Origin: Planotetraspora sp. A-T 1434
GTDB lineage: Bacteria > Actinomycetota > Actinomycetes > Streptosporangiales > Streptosporangiaceae
Reading direction: 5' to 3'
Length of the DNA: 64,000 bases
Assembly: GCF_025420585.1 (NCBI RefSeq)
Contig: NZ_JAOEGB010000001.1
Span: 248,001 to 312,000 of the forward strand
Part shown: positions 1 through 7,693 of the stretch, piece by piece
How the letters are laid out: each line of letters begins with the position of its first letter
Numbering within the stretch: position 1 is the stretch's first letter
Notes under the pieces: generated by a model
Databases searched by the model: none
What the model saw: only the letters and a program-made list of their open reading frames with translations
What the model was told of the DNA's origin: nothing
Made by a program: the position numbers and the translations under genes

Positions 1-521
1 AGCCGTACGGCAGGCTGCTGTTCTTCGGCATCGTCCGCCCCTACAAGGGGCTCGACCTGCTGCTTCGGGCGCTCGCGCAGACGCCGGGCGTCGGGCTGAC
101 GGTCGCGGGAGAGTTCTGGGGTGGTCTGGAGGAGACCCGGGCCCTCATCGCGGAGCTCGGGCTGTCGGACCGGGTCGAGCTGCGGCCGGGCTATGTGGCC
201 GCGGACGACGTGCCGGGGCTGTTCGCCGAGGTGGACGCGCTTGTGCTGCCCTACCGCTCGGCGACGGCGAGCCAGAACGTGTGGCTGGGCCACGAGCACG
301 GCGTCCCGGTGATCGCGACCAGGGTCGGGGCGCTGGCGGACAACGTGACCGACGGGGTCGACGGCCTGCTGCTGGAGCCCGGGTCGGCCGGCGCGCTGGC
401 CGACGCGCTCAAGCGGTTCTATGAGCCCGGCACGCCCGAGCGCCTGCGGGGCGGAGTCAAGGCCGTGGACCCCGAGCCGTACTGGGCCGCCTACCTGGAG
501 ACCCTGCTGGCGGGGGGCTGA
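1..521 (+). CDS. Glycosyltransferase family 4, C-terminal part (cut by window start)
   Basis: The reading frame is open from base 3, so the start lies outside the window; about 172 residues are visible. They form the nucleotide-sugar-binding half of a GT-B fold enzyme: it begins with the typical LLFFGIVRPYKGLDLLLRAL strand-helix and continues through the VTVAGEF strand to the VLPYRSATASQNVWLGHEHG segment, which stands where family-4 enzymes have their E-x7-E donor-binding region. The classical first glutamate is not obvious here. It is followed by GVPVIATRVGALADNV, the usual acceptor-side loop. The likely role is transfer of a sugar from a nucleotide donor to a lipid or glycan at the cytoplasmic membrane. 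The stop codon lies 9 bp before the first intergenic repeat array. Neighbours (flippases, methyltransferase, GT4, pyrophosphorylase) suggest an envelope glycan locus; the actual sugar and acceptor cannot be read from sequence. Confidence 0.8.
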   Translation, partial: PYGRLLFFGIVRPYKGLDLLLRALAQTPGVGLTVAGEFWGGLEETRALIAELGLSDRVELRPGYVAADDVPGLFAEVDALVLPYRSATASQNVWLGHEHGVPVIATRVGALADNVTDGVDGLLLEPGSAGALADALKRFYEPGTPERLRGGVKAVDPEPYWAAYLETLLAGG

Positions 522-530
522 CGCGTCCTC

Positions 531-718
531 TGCATGATCACCGATGAAGTAATCGCATGCGGGGCCGTGTGTGCGGGAACCCGTGCATGATCACAGATGA
601 GGTGAGCGCGGGCCGGGCCGTGTGTGCGGGAACCCGTGCATGATCACGCACAGGGGCGGGGGAGGTCAGCCGGGGTGCGTGGGAATGTGTGCATGATCAC
701 GCGGGAGGGTGGGGGCGG
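531..718 (+). repeat. Repeat array A: four TGCATGATCAC units, exact 53-bp period
   Basis: Perfect copies of TGCATGATCAC start at 531, 584, 637 and 690, so all three spacings are exactly 53 bp. The 42-bp interval after the first two copies ends in the same stretch (GCCGTGTGTGCGGGAACCCG), and the third interval ends in GTGGGAATGTG, so each following motif is preceded by GGGAA-type sequence. After the last copy comes a G-rich tail (701-718, GGGAGGGTGGGGG). The array fills the gap between two convergent genes. Its last unit lies inside the 3' end of the membrane-protein gene on the other strand, where it encodes the last residues RDHAHIPTHPG. No cas gene is nearby and the intervals are not unique, so this is not a CRISPR array. 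Confidence 0.9.
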
Positions 719-1706
719 TGGCGCGGGACAGGAGGAAGCCCAGGGCTGCCCAGGTGGCGTCGGCCAGGGTGAACATGACGCGTGACACGACGGCCACGAC
801 CAGTGCCCTGGGCGTGTCCAGGACCGGGGCCAGGGCGATGACCATCGCGCCTTCGCGCACGCCGATACCCGCCGGGACCACGACCGTCAGGATGCCGGTG
901 GCCCAGGCCAGCGCGTAGGCGCCCGCGGCCACGGCGTAGAGGGACACCCCGCCGGGCCGCATGCCGGCGATCAGGACCCACAGGTGCACGCCGTACACGA
1001 GCCAGCCGGCCATGGTCCACGCAATGGCCTTCAGCATGGCCGTGCCGCTCAGCACCCGGTCGAGCGGCTCCTTGCGGGCGACGCGCAGGGCCAGGTTCAG
1101 CCCCCAGGTGATCACCCGCGGATGCAGGCCGACGAGGACGAGCGGGATGAGGGCCATCAGCCACCACGCCTCACGGGCGATCTGCTGCGACAGCGTGGCG
1201 GCGGCGAGCGCCAGCGCGCAGCCGAGCGAGGTGACGAGGCCCAGCGCGGTCGCACTGAACGTCCGCCGTGGGGGCGCCCCGTGGTCGCGAGCCAGTTCGA
1301 TCATGGCTGCGAACGCCCACACGGAGCCGGGGATGTACTTGCCGAGCTGCCCCACGAACAGGACCCGCGCCGCGATCCGGAGCGGCAGCGGCGAGCCGAG
1401 CCCGGCGAGGATGTCGCGCCAGGCCACCAGCATGAGGCCCAGACCGGCCAGGACGGCCGCGAAACACGCGCCCAGCGACCACCAGGAAAGCCGCGATATG
1501 GCGGCCGAGGTCTCCGTCCAGTTCCCGGCCAGGCCGTACCCGAGGAAGCCGAGAGCGAGGACCGCGAGGAGGACCCGGAGAAGCGGGCTGGACCGCAGAC
1601 GCCCCAGCAGCCCGCCCAGAGATCGGCGCAGGCGCCTGACCGTGAGTCCGCCAGAGGGTCCGCCAGAGGGTCCGTCCGGGGATCGGCGCGGGGATGGACG
1701 CGGCAT
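666..1706 (-). CDS. Flippase-like integral membrane protein (lysylphosphatidylglycerol synthase TM family), paralog 1
   Basis: 346 residues with about eight hydrophobic segments. The region AARVLFVGQLGKYIPGSVW, followed by a RDHG segment and a late GIGVREGAMVIAL motif, is characteristic of the lysylphosphatidylglycerol synthase transmembrane-region family (YbhN/AglD-like), whose members act in or near lipid and polyprenyl-glycan handling at the cytoplasmic membrane. No MprF catalytic domain is present. The N-terminus before the first membrane span is short, basic and carries a small GPSGGPSGG repeat. A second copy of the same family lies at 2853-3779 beyond a methyltransferase, reading the other way. 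The last eleven codons are provided by a unit of repeat array A. Transport substrate is unknown; family assignment is firm, role is inferred. Confidence 0.8.
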   Translation of the reverse strand: MPRPSPRRSPDGPSGGPSGGLTVRRLRRSLGGLLGRLRSSPLLRVLLAVLALGFLGYGLAGNWTETSAAISRLSWWSLGACFAAVLAGLGLMLVAWRDILAGLGSPLPLRIAARVLFVGQLGKYIPGSVWAFAAMIELARDHGAPPRRTFSATALGLVTSLGCALALAAATLSQQIAREAWWLMALIPLVLVGLHPRVITWGLNLALRVARKEPLDRVLSGTAMLKAIAWTMAGWLVYGVHLWVLIAGMRPGGVSLYAVAAGAYALAWATGILTVVVPAGIGVREGAMVIALAPVLDTPRALVVAVVSRVMFTLADATWAALGFLLSRATAPTLPRDHAHIPTHPG

Positions 1707-1729
1707 CCGCCAAGGGTAGAGCCTGAAAG

Positions 1730-1743
1730 CTACCGGCCGGTAG
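1730..1743. promoter_or_regulatory. 14-bp perfect palindrome between divergent genes (candidate operator)
   Basis: CTACCGGCCGGTAG is a perfect palindrome in the 197-bp space between the leftward flippase-like gene and the rightward methyltransferase. Its location 24 bp upstream of the flippase start suggests a regulator-binding site, but no matching regulator was identified and a palindrome this GC-rich can arise by chance. Confidence 0.3.
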
Positions 1744-1903
1744 GCCCATGTGGCCCAACCGCGCGGGGACGGGGCCCGGCGAAGGTACTGTTGGGCACCG
1801 TGGAACGGAACCGAGCGATCGCGGCACCCGGCGGGGGGTCGCGGCAGACCATGCTCCCGGACGCGGGTGTGAGATCGGGAGAAAGCGGAGCGGTGATCGA
1901 CCG

Positions 1904-2755
1904 GTGAGCAGAGAACGGGCCGCCCAGCTGGAGTACTCCGAGTTCCAGGCCGCGATGCTGGACGAGGAGAAGCGCCGCCGTAAGGCCGCGAAGATCATCG
2001 CGGTGCTCGGTCACTTCCTGGGGAGGGACGCCGCCGACCCCGGTGACGTGCTGTCGGGGCTGACGGTCGCCGATGTCGGCTGCTCGGCCGGGTTCATCGC
2101 CGACGAGCTGGCGGGCGCGGGGGCGAGCCGTACGTTCGGGGTGGACATCGACGTCCCCGGCCTGAGGAAGGCGGCCGAGCGGTTCGGCGAGCGGGTCGAG
2201 TTCCTGTGCGCGGACGGCAGTGCCCTGCCGTTCCCGGACGGCTCGGTGGACGTGCTGGTCTTCAATCACATCTATGAGCACGTGGTGGACCCCGACGCGG
2301 TCATCCGGGACATGCGCCGGGTGCTCTCCGACGACGGCGTGCTCTACCTGGGGCTCGGCAACCGGCTCGGCGTCATCGAGCCGCACTACAAGCTTCCGTT
2401 CCTGTCCTACCTGCCGCCCGTGGCCGCCGACCGATATGTCCGGGCGTTCGGGAGGGCGGACCACTACTACGAGCGCTTCCGCACCCGGCGCGGCCTGCGG
2501 CGGATGCTCGCGGAGTTCCACATCTGGGACTACACGTTCCCGGTGCTGGCCTCGCCGGAGCGGTTCGCCGGGGGCGAGCTTTTCCCTGGAGGCGTCGGCC
2601 GCGCGGCCAAGGCCACCCTGGAAAGGACGCCCCGCCCGGCGCTGGCGGCGCTCCTTCCGGTCGTGCCGACGTACCTGTGGGTCGCGACGAAGACCCCGAA
2701 GCGCCCCCTGGGCGCCTCTCTCCCACAGCCGCCCGAGCCGGTCCGCACACCATGA
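1904..2755 (+). CDS. Class I SAM-dependent methyltransferase
   Basis: 283 residues from a GTG start at 1904. GGAG sits 13 bases upstream and the protein from there (MSRERAAQLEYSEFQAAM) is compact; an ATG at 1748 would add a low-quality basic extension. The fold is visible: motif I VADVGCSAGFIADELAGAG (about residues 52-70), the acidic FGVDIDVPGL loop, CADGSALPFPDGSVDVLVFNHIYEHV (motifs II/III) and a late DDGVLYLGLGNR strand. This is the Methyltransf_11 type of Rossmann methyltransferase. The C-terminal third (YERFRTRRGLRRMLAEF) is typical of methyltransferases placed with glycosyltransferases in cell-envelope loci. It sits between two flippase paralogs, 97 bp before the second. The methyl acceptor is unknown; a lipid-linked sugar is a context guess. 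Confidence 0.85.
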   Translation: MSRERAAQLEYSEFQAAMLDEEKRRRKAAKIIAVLGHFLGRDAADPGDVLSGLTVADVGCSAGFIADELAGAGASRTFGVDIDVPGLRKAAERFGERVEFLCADGSALPFPDGSVDVLVFNHIYEHVVDPDAVIRDMRRVLSDDGVLYLGLGNRLGVIEPHYKLPFLSYLPPVAADRYVRAFGRADHYYERFRTRRGLRRMLAEFHIWDYTFPVLASPERFAGGELFPGGVGRAAKATLERTPRPALAALLPVVPTYLWVATKTPKRPLGASLPQPPEPVRTP

Positions 2756-2852
2756 CGCACGCGACCCCGCACATGACACGGCTCGCCGTGACGCACGGCA
2801 CGCGGCTCGCCATGACGTCCGTACGGCGAGCGCGACGCGGGTTGGGGGCGGG

Positions 2853-3779
2853 ATGAACCGGCGGAAGATCGTCCGGCTGGGGTTCCTGCTGGTCGCGCTC
2901 GGGTTCGGCGCGTGGGCGTTGGCCGGGCAGTGGACGGAGGTGTCGGCCGGCTTCGCCCGGCTGTCGTGGGGAGAGCTGGCGGGCTCGCTGGTCGCCGTGC
3001 TGGGGGCGCTGGTCGCCGGGATGCTCATGTGGCGGGCCCTGCTGGCCGACCTCGGCTCGCCGCTGGCGTTCGCCGACGCCGCCAAGATTTTTTTCGTGGG
3101 GCAGCTCGGCAAGTACATCCCCGGGTCGCTGTGGCCGGTGCTCGCGCAGATGGAGATGGGCCGGGACCACGGCATCCCCCGGTCGCGCAGCGCCGCCGCG
3201 TTCTTCCTGACGTACCCGATCTACCTGGCGAGCGGCCTGCTGGTCGCGGCCGTCACCCTGCCCGTGCTCGCGGGCGAGTCGGTCGCGCGGTACGCCTGGC
3301 TCCTGCTCCTGATCCCGGTGCTCGTGATCGCGCTGCACCCCAAGGTGGTCAACGGGGCGATCGGCTTCGGGCTCAGGCAGCTGCGGAAGCCGCCCCTCGA
3401 ACGGCCGCTCAGCCGCCGCGGCGTCCTCACCTCGGCGGGATGGGCGCTCGCCGGATGGGTGGCGTACGGCACGCACCTGGCGCTGATCGTCCACGGCCTG
3501 GGGGCGACCGGTCCGGGAGCCGTGGTCCTCAGCTTCGGCGCGTACGCGCTGGCCTGGTGCCTGGGCTTCCTCGTGGTCATCGCCCCGGCGGGTGTGGGAG
3601 TCCGCGAGGTGGCCATGGCCGCCGCGCTCGCCCCCGTGCTGGGCGGCGGGAGGACCACGGCGGCCGTGCTCTGCTCCCGGCTCATCGTCTCCGTGGGAGA
3701 CCTCGTCTGCGCGGGACTGGCCGGCCTCGCCTCACGAAGCACGGCCGCCGGGCATCGCGAGCCCGCCGGAAAGAGCTGA
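2853..3779 (+). CDS. Flippase-like integral membrane protein, paralog 2
   Basis: 308 residues from ATG 2853, directly preceded by GGGGGCGGG. It belongs to the same lysylphosphatidylglycerol synthase transmembrane-region family as the 666-1706 protein: DAAKIFFVGQLGKYIPGSLW, EMGRDHGIPRSRS, ALAGWVAYGTHLALI and APAGVGVREVAMAAALAPV align position for position with paralog 1. About eight membrane segments are visible and there is no catalytic soluble domain. The two copies bracket the methyltransferase, an arrangement that suggests duplication followed by functional specialisation. The final codons (GGAAAGAGC then TGA) begin a 15-bp direct repeat that continues downstream. Function in glycolipid transfer is inferred from family and neighbours. 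Confidence 0.8.
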   Translation: MNRRKIVRLGFLLVALGFGAWALAGQWTEVSAGFARLSWGELAGSLVAVLGALVAGMLMWRALLADLGSPLAFADAAKIFFVGQLGKYIPGSLWPVLAQMEMGRDHGIPRSRSAAAFFLTYPIYLASGLLVAAVTLPVLAGESVARYAWLLLLIPVLVIALHPKVVNGAIGFGLRQLRKPPLERPLSRRGVLTSAGWALAGWVAYGTHLALIVHGLGATGPGAVVLSFGAYALAWCLGFLVVIAPAGVGVREVAMAAALAPVLGGGRTTAAVLCSRLIVSVGDLVCAGLAGLASRSTAAGHREPAGKS

Positions 3780-3831
3780 GCCACGATCCTGCTGGAAAGA
3801 GCTGAGCCGAGCGCCGGGAGAGAGCTGGGCC
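3768..3831 (+). repeat. 15-bp direct repeat overlapping a stop codon
   Basis: GGAAAGAGCTGAGCC occurs at 3768-3782 and 3794-3808 (26-bp period), with a degenerate third copy (GGGAGAGAGCTGGGCC) at 3816-3831. The first copy contains the TGA stop of the upstream gene, so the duplication appears to have grown out of the gene's 3' end. Confidence 0.7.
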
Positions 3832-4102
3832 AAGAGCAAGAGCCGAGCAAGAGCGGACACGACCAGCAATCCGTGAAATCGCCACGGAATCAGTGCCGAC
3901 GGCCTGAAAAGACATGTGATATCCCTCACCTTTCCGGGGAAGCGACCAATAGAGTGAAAGGTGGAGGGTGCCGGGGGAGAAGGTCCGTCGTGGACGGGCG
4001 TGCTCGCCCCCAGGTCCCCTTGCCGGGTTGGCGCCGGTTTACAAGGCCACGCGGGCAGGACTCGGCTCCTGCCGGTGAGGCTCGTGGAGGGGAGCGATCT
4101 TC
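3780..4102. other. Intergenic region upstream of the GT4 gene
   Basis: This 323-bp stretch holds the direct repeats at its left end and then a less GC-rich segment around 3905-3960 (TGTGATATCCCTCACC and CAATAGAGTGAAAGG) that could carry a promoter for the GT4 gene at 4103. No open reading frame with normal codon bias and no clear hairpin was seen. Confidence 0.4.
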
Positions 4103-5230
4103 TTGAAACCCCGAGTGCTCATCGACGCCGCGGCGGTTCCCGCCGACCGCGGCGCACTGATCCGCTACGTCGATGGACTGGTCGCCGCTCTCCATGAGGC
4201 CGGCGCTGATCTCGCGGTCGTCTGCCAGCGGGCGGACGCCGAGCGGTACGGCAAGCTCGCCCCGTCGGCGAGGATCCTGCCGGGCCCGCCCGCCATCACC
4301 AACAGAGGCGCCCGTCTCGTCTGGGAGCAGACCAGCGTGCCCGTCCTCGCCAAGCAGGTCGGCGCGGACGTCATTCACGGCCCGTTCTACTCGATCCCGC
4401 TCCGGCCCGGCCTGCCGACCGTGGCCACCGTCCACGACGTCACCTGCTTCACCGAGGAGGAGCAGCACGGCTCGGTCAAGGCGTCCTTCTTCCGCTCGGC
4501 CACCCGTACGGCGGTGCGTCACGCGACGAGGGTGATCGTGCCGTCGAAGGCCACACGGGACGAACTGGTCCGGGTGCTGGCCGCCGACCCCACGAGAATC
4601 GACGTGGCTTACCACGGGGTGGACCCGGCGCTCTTCCACCGGCCCACCGAGCAGGAGAAGAGGCGGGTGGCAGACCGGTTCGGCCTGCACGGGCACCCGT
4701 ACGTCGCGCACCTGGGCGCCCTCGAACCTCGCAAGAACGTCCCCAACCTGGTCCGCGGTTTCGCCGAGGCCGTACGGCACCTGTCCGCACCGCCCGCGCT
4801 CGTGCTGGCGGGAGGCCAGAGCTGGGACGACGAGGTGAACGCGGCGGTGGCCGGGCTCCCGCCGAAGCTCCGGGTCGTCCGCCCGGGCTACCTGTCCTTC
4901 ACGGATCTCCCCGGCTTCCTCGGGGGCGCGCTCGTCGTCGCGTTCCCGTCGAGGGGCGAGGGGTTCGGGCTGCCCGTCCTGGAGGCCATGGCCTGCGGCG
5001 CGCCGGTGCTGACGACGCACCGGACGTCCCTGCCCGAGGTCGGCGGCGACGCCGTCGCCTACACCGAACCGGACGCCGGCAGCATCGCCGGCACGCTCCG
5101 CGCGCTGCTGGAGTCGCCGGAGCGCCGGGAGTCGCTGTCCTCCGCCGGGTCGGCCAGATCGCAGGAGTTCACGTGGCACCTGTCCGCCGAAGCGCATCTC
5201 GTGTCGTACCAGCGGGCGGTGGAGAGCTAG
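4103..5230 (+). CDS. Glycosyltransferase family 4 (mannosyltransferase-like)
   Basis: 375 residues. The start is a TTG at 4103 preceded by GGAGGGGAGCG; no better in-frame start exists. The protein is a complete GT-B enzyme: an N-terminal acceptor domain with ADVIHGPFYSIPL and the strand VATVHDVTCFT, the inter-domain VPSKATRDELVRVL helix, and a C-terminal donor domain starting YVAHLGALEPRKNVPNLVRGF. The donor-binding E-x7-E is clear (EGFGLPVLE, about residues 293-301), followed by ACGAPVLTTHRTSLPEVGGDA. Family 4 members of this type commonly use GDP-mannose. The next gene, a sugar-1-phosphate nucleotidyltransferase 14 bp downstream, would supply an activated sugar and is probably co-transcribed. 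The acceptor is unknown. Confidence 0.85.
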   Translation: MKPRVLIDAAAVPADRGALIRYVDGLVAALHEAGADLAVVCQRADAERYGKLAPSARILPGPPAITNRGARLVWEQTSVPVLAKQVGADVIHGPFYSIPLRPGLPTVATVHDVTCFTEEEQHGSVKASFFRSATRTAVRHATRVIVPSKATRDELVRVLAADPTRIDVAYHGVDPALFHRPTEQEKRRVADRFGLHGHPYVAHLGALEPRKNVPNLVRGFAEAVRHLSAPPALVLAGGQSWDDEVNAAVAGLPPKLRVVRPGYLSFTDLPGFLGGALVVAFPSRGEGFGLPVLEAMACGAPVLTTHRTSLPEVGGDAVAYTEPDAGSIAGTLRALLESPERRESLSSAGSARSQEFTWHLSAEAHLVSYQRAVES

Positions 5231-5244
5231 GCTAACCTCTCGCT

Positions 5245-6348
5245 GTGAGGGAGACTTCTTTGCCTTCGTCGGAGCGGCTTGAGGCGATCCTGCTCGTCGG
5301 TGGTCAAGGCACCCGCTTGCGGCCACTGACGTTGACGACCCCCAAGCCGTTGCTTCCGACAGCGGGGGTCCCCTTCCTCGCGCATCAACTTGCCAAGGCC
5401 CGCGCGCACGGTGTGAGCCGGGTCGTGTTCGCCACCTCCTACCGGGCCTCGATGTTCACCGACGCCTTCGGCGACGGGTCGGCCTTCGGGCTGGAGATCG
5501 AATACATGACGGAGGACACCCCGCTCGGCACCGGTGGCGCCATCCGCAACGCGGCCGACGCGCTGACCTGCTCCTCCGACGCGCCCGTGCTGGTCCTCAA
5601 CGGCGACATCCTGTCCGGCCACGACATCTCGGCCCAGGTGGACCTGCACCTCTCGCGCGGGGCCGCCGTGACCCTTCACCTGACCGAGGTGGAGGACCCG
5701 TCGCGGTTCGGCTGCGTCCCGACCGCCCCGGACGGGCGCGTGACCGCGTTCCTGGAGAAGACGCCCAATCCGGTGACCAACCGCATCAACGCGGGCTGCT
5801 ACGTCTTCCAGCGCTCGGTCATCGACTCGATCCCCGCCGGAGAGGTCGTCTCCGTCGAGCGGGAGACCTTCCCCGGCCTGATCGAGGCGGGCGAGCTGGT
5901 CCTCGGCTATGCCGACGCGTCCTACTGGCTCGATGTGGGCACGCCGGCGGCCTTCGTGCAGGGCTCCTGCGATCTGGTGCAGGGCAGGCTCCGGTCGCCC
6001 GCCTTGCCGGGGGTCACGGGGGAGTCCCTTCTCCTGGACGGTGCCAAGGTGTCGCCCGAGGCCAAGGTGACCGGCGGCACGGTCGTGGGCGCCCGCGCCA
6101 CCGTGAAGGCCGGGGCCAGCGTGCGCGGCAGCGTCCTCGCCGACGACGCGGTCATCGAGTCGGGGGCCGTCGTCGTCGACTCGGTGGTGGGCGCCGGTGC
6201 CCGCGTCTCATCCGGCGCCGTGCTCCGGGAGGTCGTCGTGGGCGACGGGGCTCTGATCGGTCCGGGCAACGAGCTCACCTCCGGCGTGCGCGTCTGGCCA
6301 GGGGTCACCCTTCCCGAGTGCTCCGTCCGCTTTTCCAGCGACGTCTGA
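5245..6348 (+). CDS. Sugar-1-phosphate nucleotidyltransferase (mannose-1-phosphate guanylyltransferase-like)
   Basis: 367 residues from GTG 5245. The N-terminal 230 residues are an NTP_transferase domain: GGQGTRLRPLTLTTPKPLLP (nucleotide-binding loop with the catalytic Lys), EDTPLGTGGAIRNA (sugar specificity loop) and VLNGDILSG (metal-binding Asp). From about residue 255 the sequence turns into hexapeptide repeats (AKVTGGTVVGARATVKAGAS and on), a left-handed beta-helix that usually mediates oligomerisation or carries acyltransferase activity. This architecture matches actinobacterial ManC/ManB-type GDP-mannose pyrophosphorylases, although glucose-1-phosphate enzymes share it. The GT4 gene is immediately upstream, and phosphomannomutase and SIS isomerase genes lie at 24-27 kb, so GDP-mannose synthesis is the best fit. 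Confidence 0.8.
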   Translation: MRETSLPSSERLEAILLVGGQGTRLRPLTLTTPKPLLPTAGVPFLAHQLAKARAHGVSRVVFATSYRASMFTDAFGDGSAFGLEIEYMTEDTPLGTGGAIRNAADALTCSSDAPVLVLNGDILSGHDISAQVDLHLSRGAAVTLHLTEVEDPSRFGCVPTAPDGRVTAFLEKTPNPVTNRINAGCYVFQRSVIDSIPAGEVVSVERETFPGLIEAGELVLGYADASYWLDVGTPAAFVQGSCDLVQGRLRSPALPGVTGESLLLDGAKVSPEAKVTGGTVVGARATVKAGASVRGSVLADDAVIESGAVVVDSVVGAGARVSSGAVLREVVVGDGALIGPGNELTSGVRVWPGVTLPECSVRFSSDV

Positions 6349-6360
6349 TCCGGCGAGGGT

Positions 6361-6435
6361 CTGGCCCTGCGACGTCTGGCCCTGCGACGTCTGGCCCTGC
6401 GATGTCCGGTTCAGTGATGTCCGGTTCGGCGGCGT
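6361..6435 (+). repeat. 15-bp minisatellite before the DNA glycosylase gene
   Basis: CTGGCCCTGCGACGT is repeated at 6361-6375 and 6376-6390, nearly perfectly at 6391-6405, then twice in degenerate form up to 6435. The 15-bp period keeps both strands open, reading as a five-residue repeat (SGPAT) in the glycosylase frame. The true glycosylase start is probably downstream at 6483. Confidence 0.85.
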
Positions 6436-6482
6436 CTGAGGTTCGGCCGGGCGGCACACTGGTGGGTGGGGAGGCGAGGCCG

Positions 6483-7454
6483 ATGCCGTCGAGTGGTGCC
6501 GTGACGACGCTCAGAGAGCGCAGGTGGCACTCCTTCGCGGCGATCGACGTGGCGCTGACGCTGTCGCCGCACCGGCGCGGTGGTGGCGACCCGGCGTGGC
6601 GGAGGACGCCCGACGGGGCGATCTGGCGGACCTCCCGCACACCCGGCGGGCCCGGCACCTTACGGGTGACCGCCCGTGCCGGAGAGGTGCATGGGCAGGC
6701 GTGGGGCCCCGGCGCGGACTGGCTGCTGGATACGCTGCCGCAGGCGCTCGGTGCCGATGACGACCTTTCCGGTTTCGCGGCGATGCTCGCCCAGCTGTGT
6801 CGCGACTCCAGCGACTCCCCGGCGATGTTCGTCGCGGACCTGGCCGCCCGGAACCCGGGGCTGCGGATCGGGCGGACGCTCCGCGTGTTCGAGGCCCTCG
6901 TGCCCGCCGTGCTGGAGCAGAAGGTCGTCGGCAGGGAGGCATGGCGGGCCTGGCGGTGGCTCATGCGGAAGTACGGCGAGCCCGCTCCCGGTCCGGCACC
7001 CGAGGGCATGGTCGTGATCCCCCCACCAGAGGTGTGGCGAGCGATCCCGTCGTGGGACTGGCACCGCGCGGGGGCGGAGGCCGTACGGGCCAGGACGATC
7101 ATCAATGCCGCCCGCCACGCCGCCAAGCTGGAGGCCACCCTGGCGGTGGACACGGGGTCGGCGGAGGCGGACCGGCTGTTACGGGCTCTGCCGGGAATCG
7201 GGGTGTGGACGTCGGCTGAGGTGCGGCAGCGCTCACACGGCGATCCGGACGCGCCGAGCGTGGGGGACTTCCACATCCCCGGCATCGTCGGCTGGGCGTT
7301 CACCGGTCAGAAGACCGACGACGCCGGGATGCTGGAGCTGCTGGAGCCGTTCCGCGGCCATCGTCACCGCGTGGTGAGGCTGATCGAGCTCAGCGGCATC
7401 CGGCCGCCCGCGCGCGGCCCTCGAATGGCCGCCCGCGACTACCGGTCGTTCTGA
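6483..7454 (+). CDS. DNA-3-methyladenine glycosylase II family protein (AlkA-like, HhH-GPD)
   Basis: 323 residues from ATG 6483, which has GGGGAGGCGAGG just upstream; earlier in-frame ATGs (6318, 6402, 6417) lie in or before the minisatellite and lack ribosome-binding sites. The core is the helix-hairpin-helix GPD fold: LRVFEALVPAVLEQKV (entry helix), then RLLRALPGIGVWTSAEVRQRSHGDPDAPSVGDFHIP, where LPGIGVWTS is the hairpin and the Asp of VGDFHI stands at the catalytic position. Such enzymes flip and excise alkylated bases in base-excision repair. The N-terminal about 130 residues (FAAIDVALTLSPHRRGGGDP) resemble the AlkA N-terminal domain. It is transcriptionally isolated: a minisatellite precedes it and repeat array B follows 50 bp after the stop. 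Confidence 0.85.
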   Translation: MPSSGAVTTLRERRWHSFAAIDVALTLSPHRRGGGDPAWRRTPDGAIWRTSRTPGGPGTLRVTARAGEVHGQAWGPGADWLLDTLPQALGADDDLSGFAAMLAQLCRDSSDSPAMFVADLAARNPGLRIGRTLRVFEALVPAVLEQKVVGREAWRAWRWLMRKYGEPAPGPAPEGMVVIPPPEVWRAIPSWDWHRAGAEAVRARTIINAARHAAKLEATLAVDTGSAEADRLLRALPGIGVWTSAEVRQRSHGDPDAPSVGDFHIPGIVGWAFTGQKTDDAGMLELLEPFRGHRHRVVRLIELSGIRPPARGPRMAARDYRSF

Positions 7455-7504
7455 GGACGGGGACTCCGAGGAGTGGCTCCGGCCGCCGTCAGAGTTGGAA
7501 TTCG

Positions 7505-7637
7505 TGCATGATCACGGCAAGGTTCGTGCCGGTCGGAGGCCTCGCTGGGAATCTGTGCATGATCACGCGCGGGGTTTGGGCCGGTCGGAGGGCTCGCTGG
7601 GAATCTGTGCATGATCACGCGGCGGGGTGGGGGGGTG
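7505..7637 (+). repeat. Repeat array B: three TGCATGATCAC units, 51-52-bp period
   Basis: Perfect TGCATGATCAC copies begin at 7505, 7556 and 7608 (spacings 51 and 52 bp). The second and third are preceded by CTCGCTGGGAATCTG, and the two intervals are near-copies of each other (GCCGGTCGGAGG shared). A G-rich tail (GGCGGGGTGGGGGGG, 7620-7634) closes the array. It lies between the glycosylase gene and fbiC, both rightward, starting 50 bp after the glycosylase stop. Confidence 0.9.
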
Positions 7638-7693
7638 ATCTCGGGAGGGGGCTGGGTAAGCCTGCCGTACTCAGGGGGCCGTAGTGTGCGCGT

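Noticed and set aside
531-700. CRISPR array (repeat about 22 bp, interval about 31 bp)
   Set aside because: The intervals resemble each other, orientation flips within other arrays, copy number is 2-6 at many loci and no cas gene is present.
961-1907. Long rightward frames opposite the flippase-like gene
   Set aside because: They are antisense shadows caused by high GC; the leftward frame has membrane segments and family motifs.
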